64,000 nt of DNA from Ectobacillus ponti (GCF_024294785.1 NZ_JANCLT010000001.1:236127-300126); one strand, 5' to 3'. Numbered from the stretch's first letter, positions 39,589 through 48,730 are shown. Notes: a model not told the origin generated them from the letters alone. Numbers and translations are program-made.

Positions 39589-41415
39589 CTATTTCTTTAG
39601 GTGATACGGCACAGTGGACACAATTACATTTCGTCTGTACAGCAGGAAGGATCGGATCAGCAGGCTTGACTGGTTGTGCAAAATATTCTCCCAGCTGCGC
39701 TTCGGTATAAACTGCGGAATGATTACTGTCACGCGGTAATTGTGCTGGCTTGCCTTGTGCTCGACTGTATCCACAAATTTTGTCAGTGGCTGAATGATGC
39801 TCCGATAGTGGGAGTACAGCGTTACAAGCCGCACATCCGGCTGCCACTTCTTCCACTTTTCCTCGAAGGCTTTTTCCTCTTCTCGTTCAAAGCCGACATA
39901 CACCGCGATAATTTGATCGGCAGACAGTGATTTCGCATAGTTCAGGGAATTCTCCACCACTTGTGTGATGCCCGCAACAGGAACAATAATCACATTGCCC
40001 TCGATGGGAACATGCGGCTGTTCAGCAGCAATCCGCAGCTGTTCTCCCACCGCATCATAGTGCTTGCGGATTCGATGAAACAGGAAAATGATAATTGGCA
40101 GGAAAATTAAAATGGACCAGACCTGCTGAAACTTTGTCAGGAAAAACATGAGTGTAACGATGAGGCTGATCAGGGCGCCTGTTGTATTGATGATAAATTT
40201 GGGCACCCATCCCTCCGGCTTTTCCTTGAGCCATTTCACCATCATCCCTGATTGTGACAAGGTAAACGGAAGAAACACACCCACCGCATACAGCGGAATG
40301 AGATGTTCTGTTTGTGCCTGGAACGCAACGATGAGGATGATGGCCGCGAGTCCAAGGATGATAATGCCGTTGGAATATCCAAGCCGGTCCCCCCGGATCA
40401 GGAACATGCGCGGAATGAACTTATCCTTGGCCAGATTCACCGCCAGAAGCGGAAATGCCGAGTATCCGGTATTGGCCGCGAGAACCAGAATCAAAGCCGT
40501 TGTTCCTTGAATGAAGAAATACATAAAGCCTCTGCCAAAGGTCTTATCAGCAATCTGTGAGACAACGGTTTCTTCCGCGTTCGGAACAATGGCGTAGTAA
40601 TATGCCAAATACACTATGCCTGTGAACAGCAGGGCGAGCAGCCCCCCCATCATCAGGAGCGTTTTGGCCGCATTCTTGGGTGCCGGGTCTTTAAAGTTCG
40701 GGATGGCGTTGGAGATGGCCTCCACGCCTGTCAAAGCAGAGCTTCCCGAAGCAAATGCCCGCAGCAGAATAAAAAGGCTGACTCCCGCAATCGGCGTGCC
40801 GATTGGCGCATGCAAGTCCGGCGGCACGGCGCCTGTGGCAACCTTATAGAGACCGACTGCAATTAAGATAAACAGCGCCAGCACGAACAAATATACAGGA
40901 TACGCCAGGATGGACGCAGATTCCGTTACGCCCCGCAGGTTCAAGATGGTCAGAAATATCACGAAAATAATGGCGATTCCCACCGTGTGCGCATGCAAGG
41001 ATGGGAAAGCGGACGTGATGGCATCCGTCCCAGCGGAGACACTTACCGCAACTGTTAGAATGTAGTCCACCAGCAAGGAGCCGCCGGCCACCAATCCGGC
41101 ATTCGTCCCCAAATTGTTCTTTGACACAACATAGGCTCCGCCGCCATGCGGATAAGCAAAAATGATTTGTCTGTACGAAAAAATCAGTGCCGTAAGCAGA
41201 ATGAGCACTCCAACAGCAATGGGAAGCGAATACCAGAAAGCAGCCGTTCCCAGCGTGACCAGCACAATTAAGATTTGTTCAGGGCCGTACGCAACCGATG
41301 ACAAGGCGTCAGATGAAAGAATTGCCAGCGCTTTTGTCTTATTCAGCTTCTGCTCTCCCAGTTCGGTGGACTTTAAAGGACGTCCGATTAAGAATCTTTT
41401 TATCGCAGAAAACAT
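39589..41415 (-). CDS. kimA: Potassium importer KimA (YdaO family, APC superfamily)
   Basis: High-affinity proton-coupled K+ importer. 608 residues, matching B. subtilis KimA length: about 12 membrane helices (45-460) with LSSDALSSVAYGPEQIL and YPHGGGAYVVSKNNLG, then a cytoplasmic C-terminal domain (about 470-608). The start MFSAIKRFLIGRPLKS has GGTGAG upstream; the 25-codon upstream extension runs into the riboswitch terminator and is not protein. A ydaO-type c-di-AMP riboswitch precedes the gene. Confidence 0.95.
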   Translation of the reverse strand: MFSAIKRFLIGRPLKSTELGEQKLNKTKALAILSSDALSSVAYGPEQILIVLVTLGTAAFWYSLPIAVGVLILLTALIFSYRQIIFAYPHGGGAYVVSKNNLGTNAGLVAGGSLLVDYILTVAVSVSAGTDAITSAFPSLHAHTVGIAIIFVIFLTILNLRGVTESASILAYPVYLFVLALFILIAVGLYKVATGAVPPDLHAPIGTPIAGVSLFILLRAFASGSSALTGVEAISNAIPNFKDPAPKNAAKTLLMMGGLLALLFTGIVYLAYYYAIVPNAEETVVSQIADKTFGRGFMYFFIQGTTALILVLAANTGYSAFPLLAVNLAKDKFIPRMFLIRGDRLGYSNGIIILGLAAIILIVAFQAQTEHLIPLYAVGVFLPFTLSQSGMMVKWLKEKPEGWVPKFIINTTGALISLIVTLMFFLTKFQQVWSILIFLPIIIFLFHRIRKHYDAVGEQLRIAAEQPHVPIEGNVIIVPVAGITQVVENSLNYAKSLSADQIIAVYVGFEREEEKAFEEKWKKWQPDVRLVTLYSHYRSIIQPLTKFVDTVEHKASQHNYRVTVIIPQFIPKRSWENILHNQSSLLIRSFLLYRRNVIVSTVPYHLKK

Positions 41416-41473
41416 GGTTTGCTCACCATCCGTTTTTCTAATATGTAGAATTATACAAAGCAAAAGCCGGATA

Positions 41474-41514
41474 AATAAAAAAGCCTGCAAGCCATCACGA
41501 ATAAACTTGCAGGC
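41474..41514 (-). terminator. Expression-platform terminator of the kimA riboswitch
   Basis: Stem GCCTGCAAG/CTTGCAGGC (41483-41491 with 41506-41514), then TTTTTTATTT on the minus strand, between aptamer and kimA start. It would form when c-di-AMP is bound. Confidence 0.85.
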
Positions 41515-41555
41515 ACATTATTTTTTCTGTGTCACAAGTTCCACCTTCCTTCTCA

Positions 41556-41685
41556 TATGAACGCTTACGAGGTTAGCTGACGGATTCGGACCTTGAGTAG
41601 CCCTACCTAAAAGGATTCACCCCTTGGATTCAAAATAAACCCACAAACCTGGTTCCCCCGCACCGCATTGGTTTCAGCGATTTAG
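41556..41685 (-). promoter_or_regulatory. ydaO-yuaA (c-di-AMP) riboswitch aptamer
   Basis: Minus strand shows the conserved blocks of the class: AAATCGCTGAAACC, GCGGGGGAACC, GGGGTGAATCC followed by GGTAGGGCTA, then GAATCCGTCAGCTAACCTCG and TAAGCGTTC. Known to switch kimA/ktr genes off at high c-di-AMP, which rises with potassium. Confidence 0.95.
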
Positions 41686-41822
41686 AAATTTGAAACTGCT
41701 CCCTATCATACTCCCAAATTTGGTAAAAGTAAATATGCATTCATGCAGGCGGAGACTACATTTTTGCAGACTGGTTATATTAATACCATACAGTACGGCA
41801 CATGGATTGGAGGAGCCGCAGG

Positions 41823-41948
41823 ATGAAGGAACGACGGCCCATTTTATCCGATGAGTTTATTGATGAGACCGTGAAGGAAATTAATAAACTGTACGGAGAA
41901 AACCTTATACAGCCCCCGACAGAAGCAGGAAATGACCTCGCAGAATAG
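41823..41948 (+). CDS. Small hypothetical protein
   Basis: 41 residues, acidic: MKERRPILSDEFIDETVKEI, then NKLYGENLIQPPTE. No family recognised. GGAGGAG lies about ten bases upstream. A CATACAGTA element at 41787-41795 matches the sigma-K -10, but the -35 is poor, so sporulation expression is only a possibility. Supported by the ribosome site and open frame alone. Confidence 0.5.
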   Translation: MKERRPILSDEFIDETVKEINKLYGENLIQPPTEAGNDLAE

Positions 41949-42089
41949 CCTTGTGCAGGAGGTTATTTTCTGCTTCCCCTGCCGCAAAACCCCTCTTTTT
42001 CCCCTTGGATACGGGAGACCGCATTGCATAATTCCTTCTGTTTAACAAACACTTTTCTTACCTATAAAAATTGCGGCACGGAGGAAACC

Positions 42090-42953
42090 ATGCGAAACAG
42101 ATTCAATAAGAATAATGCGCCTTTTCTGCTGCTCATGCTCATTCACCTGCTGCTGCTTGGGCGTGTATGGCACAAGGAGCCGGACAAAAAACAGCTGTTT
42201 GTGTCGCTCATGTCCAACATTGGCTTTGCCTATATCTTTGAATACGTAGTGCTGGTTCTTGGAAAAGCCTACAAGTACAAGCCGAAGCTGAGCCGCAGGC
42301 GCTACATTGACAATGTGGTCGGCGCTGTGTTCTCACAGTCCATCTTCATTCCCATCGCGGCGCTTGCTCTGGCGAAAGCAAACAGCGGCTGGAAAGGGCG
42401 GATTGGGACAGCAGCCGCCTTCACCATGATTGAGTACCTGTTCAGGAAATGGAAAGTATACAAAACATATTGGTGGAGTCCGCTCTACACACTTTTCCTT
42501 CTTCCATTTTATTTTAAGTGGAGCCAATTTTGGGATAGAGAACTGCAAAAACGGCAGCCTGCTGTCTTGTTTCTCTCCTTATATTTCTGTATTTGGGTTA
42601 CCGGTATGAATACCCTGTATGTACAGGCTATGACCCGCAGCTATAAATTCGGCATCGGCAGCAAGCATACTTGGCGGGAGCATTTTACGGTAGCTCCCCT
42701 TTTCTCAGCATTTCTTGCACTTATGGCCGCTGCACAGATTCACCTGTTCCCAAGAGCCGGAGTGATTTCGGCATGCATAACGGCCGTTGCAACAGACGTT
42801 CTCCTTATGAGGACAGGCATCATCCACTCGAAATATACCTATCCACCGGAAAATTTCCTCGGGCACTTCGCCATGGCGTGGGCATCTAAGCTTTATTATA
42901 TGTGGATTTACAAGAGAACCAAAGAAACAGATTGCTCAAAAGCCCGCTCCTAG
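42090..42953 (+). CDS. Integral membrane protein of unknown function
   Basis: 287 residues with about seven or eight predicted membrane segments separated by short basic loops (KPKLSRRRYIDN, RKWKVYKTYWW). No catalytic motif or family recognised. The start is the ATG five bases after GGAGG; the upstream extension lacks a ribosome site. It may be related to the Bacillaceae spore-associated membrane proteins of the CBO0543 type, but this is weak. Confidence 0.7.
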   Translation: MRNRFNKNNAPFLLLMLIHLLLLGRVWHKEPDKKQLFVSLMSNIGFAYIFEYVVLVLGKAYKYKPKLSRRRYIDNVVGAVFSQSIFIPIAALALAKANSGWKGRIGTAAAFTMIEYLFRKWKVYKTYWWSPLYTLFLLPFYFKWSQFWDRELQKRQPAVLFLSLYFCIWVTGMNTLYVQAMTRSYKFGIGSKHTWREHFTVAPLFSAFLALMAAAQIHLFPRAGVISACITAVATDVLLMRTGIIHSKYTYPPENFLGHFAMAWASKLYYMWIYKRTKETDCSKARS

Positions 42954-42970
42954 CAGGGCTTTTCTTTTTC
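42938..42970 (+). terminator. Terminator after the membrane protein gene
   Basis: AAAAGCCCGC pairs with GCAGGGCTTTT (one bulge), followed by CTTTTTC. It overlaps the end of the gene. Confidence 0.75.
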
Positions 42971-43027
42971 AATGCCGCACGCTGCCGCTGTCCCCCTGAA
43001 AAGCTGCCGTTTTTCGTCCTGTGCGTT

Positions 43028-43056
43028 AACCTAAAGCCCGCTGCCGGCATAGATTA
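43028..43056 (+). promoter_or_regulatory. Sigma-K promoter of the GerP/Hsp20 cluster
   Basis: AACC (43028-43031), 16-base spacer, CATAGATTA (43048-43056): exact matches to mACm and CATAnnnTA, about 30 bases before the first start codon. B. subtilis gerP is also sigma-K dependent. Confidence 0.8.
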
Positions 43057-43086
43057 ATTAACACCGGAAGCAGAGGAGGAATCGAG

Positions 43087-43329
43087 ATGCCTTCCAATAT
43101 TAATATTTACAGCATCAAGGTTAACAGCATCTCCAATAATGGCTCCATCAACATTGGAGAAGTATTCCATAACGCCCCGACAGCCAACAGCAAAACACAG
43201 GGACTCAATGCCTCCTACGGTGATTTGGCACCGACAACAGCGGGCATGGAGAACGTGTTCATCGATCCTGATGTGAACGACCAAGGCGATATCGCAGATT
43301 CTGCAGATGTAAATTCCCTGCAAAGCTGA
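43087..43329 (+). CDS. Spore germination protein, GerPA/GerPF family (copy 1)
   Basis: 80 residues. N-terminal beta region IKVNSISNNGSINIGEVFHNAP and the family's C-terminal FIDPDVNDQGDI match PF10676 (GerPA/PF), coat proteins needed for germinant access to the inner membrane. AGAGGAGG precedes the ATG. First gene of a five-gene run with short spacers. Confidence 0.88.
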   Translation: MPSNINIYSIKVNSISNNGSINIGEVFHNAPTANSKTQGLNASYGDLAPTTAGMENVFIDPDVNDQGDIADSADVNSLQS

Positions 43330-43347
43330 GAGAAAGGAGATGCTTTC

Positions 43348-43590
43348 ATGCCGTTTGTCATTAATGTGTTCAATGTGATTACCAACGGTGTTGCCCAAAA
43401 CGGCAACATTGATATCGGCGGAACGATCCAAAACAGCCACACCGCCAATTCCAAAAACGTCGGGCTGAATTTGTCGTTCGGGAATATTTCGCCAACAGGC
43501 TCTTGTATTGTCAATGGCTATGTGGATGCTGACATCAGCGACCAAGGCCAGCTCGCAAACCCATCGCTGCCAATTCTGAACCAATTTTAA
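43348..43590 (+). CDS. Spore germination protein, GerPA/GerPF family (copy 2)
   Basis: 80 residues, same length and plan as its neighbour: INVFNVITNGVAQNGNIDIGG, then VNGYVDADISDQGQLANP. 18 bases after copy 1, with GAAAGGAG upstream. Sequences differ enough that the pair is not a recent duplication. Confidence 0.88.
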   Translation: MPFVINVFNVITNGVAQNGNIDIGGTIQNSHTANSKNVGLNLSFGNISPTGSCIVNGYVDADISDQGQLANPSLPILNQF

Positions 43591-43605
43591 AGAGGAGGTG
43601 CTGAT

Positions 43606-44091
43606 ATGTTTCCTTTCCCCTCGAAATTTCCTTTCAAAGACATGCAGGCTTTTTTCGGCTCTGCTTACACAGGCGATATTGCAAAATACGTGCAGGATGC
43701 GGTCTCAAAGTCTGTTCCCTTTCCTGCAGGCATGCAAAGCCTGAAGCCGGATGCGCTGAAGGAGCTTCTCAGGACGGTACAGACAAAGGCAAATGATTTA
43801 TCCAAGAGCCCTCCGTTTGTGATCAGCATGTTTGAAACGCACGATGATGTGTATTTGAAAATTCCGATTGTTGATCCTGCAAAGCTTTCTGCTGTCAAGG
43901 TGCGCTACTCGCCAAATCAGGCCATTGTTGAAGGAATTCCCTCACCGGAGGACCAGCATATTGTAAAGCTGCCGGCGCTCGTCAGGAAAAAAGGGGCCTC
44001 AAAGGAGTATCGGGATCAGATTTTACAAATTAAGCTGCCGAAAGCAAAAACAGCCTCATACACTGAAATTCTGATTGAGGATGAGGAATAG
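43606..44091 (+). CDS. Hsp20-like (CS-fold) spore protein
   Basis: 161 residues. N-terminal half helical (LKPDALKELLRTVQTKAND); C-terminal half resembles a divergent alpha-crystallin/CS domain: FVISMFETHDDVYLKIPIVD, then YSPNQAIVEGIP and ILQIKLPKAK. AAAGAGGAGG precedes the start. Its place between GerP genes and a clear Hsp20 suggests a coat-assembly role; family assignment is moderate. Confidence 0.65.
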   Translation: MFPFPSKFPFKDMQAFFGSAYTGDIAKYVQDAVSKSVPFPAGMQSLKPDALKELLRTVQTKANDLSKSPPFVISMFETHDDVYLKIPIVDPAKLSAVKVRYSPNQAIVEGIPSPEDQHIVKLPALVRKKGASKEYRDQILQIKLPKAKTASYTEILIEDEE

Positions 44092-44147
44092 AATAGAACG
44101 AGAAGCAGGATCGCAGGACAGTGCTTGCATTCTGTAAGGGGAGAGTT

Positions 44148-44621
44148 ATGGTTATGGATTTTGATAAATTGAAGCAGTGGCTTGAAATTGCCCAAAAGTA
44201 TCAAAACGGGGAATTTTGGGGGAATGTGTTTGATCCCAACATGGCCCGAACCTTTTCTCCTGGAACGCAGGAGTCCCCATCAGCCGGACAGGAGATGAGC
44301 GTTGCGCGTTTTGTGCCGAATACAGATATTTATGTGACAGATTCGCATGCCATCATCCTCGTGGAGCTGCCCGGAGTCATGAAGGAGGATCTGCACTTGT
44401 CTGTCTCCGGCCACCGCCTTGCTGTCCGGGGCCAGGTCCGGCTCAATCTTGTAAATGCAGCTGTTGTCCGAAATGAACGGACATACGGGGAGTTTGAACG
44501 AATCATTGAGCTTCCGGAGGCTGTCGACAGCCAAAGCATGCATGCCCGTCTTGAAAACGGATTGCTCATTGTCACCTACACAAGACGATACAGACAGGAA
44601 GAACGCGTAATTATTGAGTAA
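44148..44621 (+). CDS. Hsp20 family spore protein (CotM/CotP-like)
   Basis: 157 residues. Clear alpha-crystallin domain (about 55-155): DIYVTDSHAIILVELPGV, YGEFERIIELP and the closing RLENGLLIVTY, a form of the A-x-x-x-n-G-v-L box. AAGGGGAG upstream of ATG 44148; ATG 44154 is an alternative start. Small heat-shock proteins occur in Bacillus spore coats (CotM, CotP). Confidence 0.82.
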   Translation: MVMDFDKLKQWLEIAQKYQNGEFWGNVFDPNMARTFSPGTQESPSAGQEMSVARFVPNTDIYVTDSHAIILVELPGVMKEDLHLSVSGHRLAVRGQVRLNLVNAAVVRNERTYGEFERIIELPEAVDSQSMHARLENGLLIVTYTRRYRQEERVIIE

Positions 44622-44647
44622 AAACTCGATCTGTGAGAGGAAGCCAT

Positions 44648-45313
44648 ATGCCTATCAAGAAATGGTTTATTAAGCGCAACCCGACGGAACAAGCAAATCT
44701 CCAGTCTTTGCTCAAGCAGCAGGAGGAACGGATTCAGGCCCTGGAAGCGCGTATACAGCAGCTGGCCAAGGAAGCGCCGCAAGCAAAGCCGGCATCATCC
44801 CAGCTTTCCCAGCTGAAGCCGCTCGTCCAAGGACAGATTCAATCGCACATCCATGCATTGGAAAAGCAATTGCAAATGCAGCTGCGCGACACTCTCGGCG
44901 CCCATGCCCGCAGGCTGGCGGAGCTTGAAGAACGGCTGTTTCGTCTGGAAGCGGGCCTCACTGCCCTGGACAGTACGGTGCAGCAAGTGCAGCTTGCCTT
45001 AGAAGTGCTGAACAACCGGGAGCATGGAGCTGTACAGCCTCCTGTCATTCTGCAAGAAATTCATGTGGATACTCTTATTGTCGACAAGTATGAATTGAAT
45101 AACAACATCGCCCAGCTCGGTGTGCACGATCTTGGCGGCTCTCTTGTGATCGGGGCTTCCTATGGAAAAGGCTCCCCTTCAGCGGAGTGGCAGGAGGATA
45201 TGGAGCAGCTGAAGCAAAAGAGCCAGGATGTGGAACAAGGCAAGCAGACGCAGGGAGCGGCATCAGACGATGATACAGACCCTCCCTTTGAGCCTGTCCC
45301 AGTTCAAGAATGA
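44648..45313 (+). CDS. gerPC: Spore germination protein GerPC
   Basis: 221 residues. Predicted coiled coil (about 18-120, rich in Gln/Glu/Leu) followed by the GerPC C-terminal motif VDKYELNNNIAQLGVHDLGG and SLVIGASYG. The tail after residue 180 is Gln/Asp-rich. Start at the ATG with GAGAGG seven bases upstream. Last gene of the cluster. Confidence 0.85.
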   Translation: MPIKKWFIKRNPTEQANLQSLLKQQEERIQALEARIQQLAKEAPQAKPASSQLSQLKPLVQGQIQSHIHALEKQLQMQLRDTLGAHARRLAELEERLFRLEAGLTALDSTVQQVQLALEVLNNREHGAVQPPVILQEIHVDTLIVDKYELNNNIAQLGVHDLGGSLVIGASYGKGSPSAEWQEDMEQLKQKSQDVEQGKQTQGAASDDDTDPPFEPVPVQE

Positions 45314-45366
45314 CCGAATTCCCAGACATACAAGCCCATCTATTGCCACAAGCTGATAACGATTCA

Positions 45367-45400
45367 TAAGAAGCACTGCCCCGGCGTTGCTTCTTATTTG
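45367..45400 (+). terminator. Terminator of the GerP/Hsp20 cluster
   Basis: Stem TAAGAAGCA/TGCTTCTTA (45367-45375 with 45388-45396), followed by TTTGT. Confidence 0.7.
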
Positions 45401-45459
45401 TATCCTCTGATACCGGAAACAGCCGAAGGACAGCTCTATGGAACCCCTGACAAAAGAGC

Positions 45460-46053
45460 TTATCCCCTTGATTCCAGTTTCTTGAAATATGCAAGAATCC
45501 CCCAGCAAATCAGCCCGAGCAGCCAGTAGACCGGAAATGAATATATATGCTTCCATGTAATTTCTTTATATATACCCAGCACTTCCATGACAACCTCCGC
45601 CACAAATGAAAGGAAGGCCGATAAGATTCCAGTGGATACAACAAACAGCTTGAAATGGTGCCCGAAATATTGGTACAGCAGCATGAACGGAATCATTACA
45701 ATCCCCACATCATAGGGATACAGCTGGGGATAGATGTAGGGCGTCAAACGAACAGGATAGGCCCAGACAAGGGCATTGCTTCCGATGGAATCCAGCAGAA
45801 TGGCAGCCACCCCGTAAAAGAGCCCAAAGGACGTCACCTCTGTAATTCTCTGTTTCTCAACCAGCTTCCACCAAACGATCGGACAAACAACACTTAGAAT
45901 CACAAGCAGCCACCATCGGGGCGTCATATAAGTATGCTCATACCAGTAGGTGTGAAGATACCAGTAAAATTCCCGCTCCTCGCTCAGTAGCTCATGCAAT
46001 GAAATCGTACTGAACAGCTTCATGCCGCATAGTTCATATAGCAAACTGCCCAA
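45460..46053 (-). CDS. CBO0543-like membrane protein
   Basis: 197 residues from a TTG start with AAGGGGGTG six bases upstream; ATGs at 46098 and 46023 are alternatives. About five membrane segments; WWLLVILSVVCPIVWWKLV and PYDVGIVMIPFMLLYQYF recall the CBO0543 family common in Bacillaceae and Clostridia. No function known. Convergent with the GerP cluster. Confidence 0.65.
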   Translation of the reverse strand: MGSLLYELCGMKLFSTISLHELLSEEREFYWYLHTYWYEHTYMTPRWWLLVILSVVCPIVWWKLVEKQRITEVTSFGLFYGVAAILLDSIGSNALVWAYPVRLTPYIYPQLYPYDVGIVMIPFMLLYQYFGHHFKLFVVSTGILSAFLSFVAEVVMEVLGIYKEITWKHIYSFPVYWLLGLICWGILAYFKKLESRG

Positions 46054-46146
46054 TCGCCGCACCCCCTTCCCTGTCTCCTGAACATATATTCTTCCCATAA
46101 GATAGAAAAAGTAAAAGCACCTTGTTGGCTGAAATGCGGGCTCCGA

Positions 46147-46180
46147 AGCAGAAAGAGCCGCCGGCTGTTCCGGCGGCTCT
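46147..46180 (-). terminator. Terminator of the glycosyltransferase gene
   Basis: Perfect 11-bp stem AGAGCCGCCGG/CCGGCGGCTCT (46154-46164 with 46170-46180), followed by TTTCTG on the minus strand. Confidence 0.65.
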
Positions 46181-46194
46181 CTCTTATATAAATT

Positions 46195-47313
46195 CTAGTT
46201 TGTAGGCTGGAAGGATTCCAAAATGTCTGTTGTAATGCAGCTCGAGCTTCCAGCCCTGTACAGGCCTGCCAATGCCTCCCTCATGCTTTGCAGCCGGCCT
46301 GTTTGATGCAGCAGCGACAAGGTTTCCTTCACAACCTCTTTCTTATCCTGGAGCACAACCGCTGCCCCTGCCTGATTAAAAAATACGGAATTCTCCTGCT
46401 CCTGCCCCGGCACCGGCTTATACAAAACGGCCGGGAGCTTTTTCGCCACAGCCTCAGACAGAGTAATCCCGCCCGGCTTTGTAATCATAATGTCCGCCGC
46501 TTCATAGAGCTCATGAATATTGTCCACATAAGCAAATACCCTGAGGCGGGCGCCATAGACCATCACCAGCGCTTGCAGCTGCCGGTACAGCTTCTTGTTG
46601 CGCCCGCAGACGATGAGCAGCTGTACAGCCTGATCCTGCAGCAGCTTCTTGGCAATCCAGGCGATATTCTTTACGACACCCTGCGCCCCCGCCAAAATCA
46701 GCACCCTCCGATAGGCTGGGCCTGTCTCATCTGTCCCCATCCTATGCTGGCGGCTGCGGGCGGCTTCAAACTCCTTGCGGATGGGAATTCCGCTCACTTG
46801 AATGCGATCTTCCGGCACTCCGTTTCCAAGAAGCTTCTGCTTCACAGCTTCAGTGGCCACATAGTAACGGTCGATTTCTTCATGCAGCCATGTGCGGTGC
46901 AAGCAATAATCAGTGACAATGGTATACAGCTGAAACTTGTGCCGCTTTGTTTTTCGCAGCTCCGGAACAGTGCCGACAGGGAAGGTGGTAATAATGATAT
47001 CCGGCTGCTGATCCGCCAAAATACGCTCCAGCCGCTTTTCCCCCAGCTTCATATACCAGCCCGTTGCTTTCGTTCCATACCGCTTATCCATAAAATAAAA
47101 AAATCGCTTATATAAAGACGGCCCGATTGTAAAAGCCTGCTTGTACAGGAACTTGACGAATTCATTCCAATACGGGTACGCTTGGGCATACAAATCACAA
47201 ATCTCCACATTGCCAATGCCAAACTCTTCAAACGTATGCTTTAAGACGGCTGAAACCTGGTTATGGCCATTGCCGAAGCTGGCAGTAATTAATAACACTT
47301 TTGGCTTTTTCAT
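46195..47313 (-). CDS. ugtP: Diacylglycerol glucosyltransferase (UgtP/MGDG synthase family)
   Basis: Adds glucose from UDP-glucose to diacylglycerol, making glycolipid and lipoteichoic-acid anchor. 372 residues. The N-terminal MGDG-synthase domain starts KVLLITASFGNGHNQVS; the GT28-like C-terminal nucleotide site includes KPGGITLSEAVAKKLP and PGQEQENSVFF. The ATG used is 11 bases after AAAGGAG; a TTG two codons earlier has closer spacing and may be the true start. Paralogues exist in Bacilli, so the exact acceptor is uncertain. Confidence 0.82.
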   Translation of the reverse strand: MKKPKVLLITASFGNGHNQVSAVLKHTFEEFGIGNVEICDLYAQAYPYWNEFVKFLYKQAFTIGPSLYKRFFYFMDKRYGTKATGWYMKLGEKRLERILADQQPDIIITTFPVGTVPELRKTKRHKFQLYTIVTDYCLHRTWLHEEIDRYYVATEAVKQKLLGNGVPEDRIQVSGIPIRKEFEAARSRQHRMGTDETGPAYRRVLILAGAQGVVKNIAWIAKKLLQDQAVQLLIVCGRNKKLYRQLQALVMVYGARLRVFAYVDNIHELYEAADIMITKPGGITLSEAVAKKLPAVLYKPVPGQEQENSVFFNQAGAAVVLQDKKEVVKETLSLLHQTGRLQSMREALAGLYRAGSSSCITTDILESFQPTN

Positions 47314-47398
47314 CCTCAATTCAGCTCCTTTCCCGGCCTTGCCGCCATCTCTTCCGCTCCTCACAGGAAAACTGGGGGAAAAGGCTTGCCCCTATCGG

Positions 47399-48730
47399 TT
47401 ATTTCTTTGGATAGCAAATTGTAAAGCGCACCCCGCCATCACAATTCTCAGCTGCTATATATCCGCGATAGAAATTAACAATTTTTTGTGAGATGCTCAA
47501 GCCCAATCCGAAATTCCCCCGCTCTCCTTTATAAAGGGAATGGAAGATTTGCTGCAGATCTTTCTCTGGCAGCGGCGGCCCGTCATTTTGAACTTCAATC
47601 CGCCAAAAGGACGCTTCCTCCCTCAGGGACACTCTAACGCTTCCCGCTGCATACCGAAGCTGATTTTCCAGGATATTCTCAATGGATACACGGATACGGT
47701 CCGCGCTTCCCAGCATCACTGCCGGTTTCGCTGCTAGATGAAGCTGCCATGACAAGTCAGAGTTCACGGCTTGAAAGTTGGCAACAAGGTACGGCAGCAG
47801 TTTATCTAAGTATACCTCTTCTTGTTCTTTATCATTGTCAAGCACATAATCCAGAGTATTCAAATATAAAATCTGCTTAATCTTCTTCTCTAAGCGAATG
47901 GCTTCATCTTGAATAATTGCTGCGGCATCTTCTGCGGCATCTTCATACATCCCGTCAAGAATGGCCTGTGCGTAGCTCATAATCACCATGACCGGTGTTT
48001 TCAGGTCATGGGAGATGCTTTGCAGGAATTTGGTTTCCTCTTCGTCCGCCAGCCTGAGTGCTTCCTTCATTTCCTTCATGGCCTGGGCCAAGCGTCCAAT
48101 CTCATCCTGATTCTGCAGCTCCAGCTCACTGTTCCACTCTTTATTGGCAATTTTCTTTGTATACGCCTCCAGCTCCTTCAGCGGCTTGGCAATATTGTTG
48201 GCAATCACTTTGGAAACTGGCAGGGTAACCAGAATTACGAGCAAACCGACCAGAATGATCTGCGACAGATCATCCCTGTCAACTAGAGGATGGCAGGAAA
48301 CTAGGAATGACTTCTCCTCTATGGGACTGACCTCTATGACATATGCTTGCCCCTGAATGGTCCTTTGCAGCATTTGTGCGTCCGTCCCAATTCCACCATT
48401 CACCACGGATTGAGCCAGCTCCCGCATGAACGCACCTTCAGCCTCTTTCCCCTGGCCTGCAATGAATTGAATTTTATCATTCTTTTGGTCGAACACAAAG
48501 TGGCTTGCGCCTTTAAAATCAGCAAACTGCCCGATATTTAAATTTGATGGGTTATCCCTTAGTGCATGTAAAACAATCTGATGCGTCATCTGCAGCATAT
48601 CCCGGGACCGGTCTTGATTCTTGCCCTGCATTAAAAAGGCAAAAGCAAGCGAGACAACAATCACGATGGTGGCTACGATAACGGAGATAATGAACCAAAT
48701 CCGCATCGTGAGGGATTTGAACTTCATCAT
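47399..48730 (-). CDS. cssS: Sensor histidine kinase, CssS-like
   Basis: 443 residues: membrane segments at about 10-33 and 158-175 around an extracytoplasmic sensor, then HAMP, HisKA with phospho-acceptor H241 (SISHDLKTPVMVI) and a HATPase domain (ENILENQLRYA, NFGLGLSIS). The C-terminal half closely resembles B. subtilis CssS, which senses secretion stress and misfolded exported proteins. Overlaps cssR by four bases. Confidence 0.85.
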   Translation of the reverse strand: MMKFKSLTMRIWFIISVIVATIVIVVSLAFAFLMQGKNQDRSRDMLQMTHQIVLHALRDNPSNLNIGQFADFKGASHFVFDQKNDKIQFIAGQGKEAEGAFMRELAQSVVNGGIGTDAQMLQRTIQGQAYVIEVSPIEEKSFLVSCHPLVDRDDLSQIILVGLLVILVTLPVSKVIANNIAKPLKELEAYTKKIANKEWNSELELQNQDEIGRLAQAMKEMKEALRLADEEETKFLQSISHDLKTPVMVIMSYAQAILDGMYEDAAEDAAAIIQDEAIRLEKKIKQILYLNTLDYVLDNDKEQEEVYLDKLLPYLVANFQAVNSDLSWQLHLAAKPAVMLGSADRIRVSIENILENQLRYAAGSVRVSLREEASFWRIEVQNDGPPLPEKDLQQIFHSLYKGERGNFGLGLSISQKIVNFYRGYIAAENCDGGVRFTICYPKK

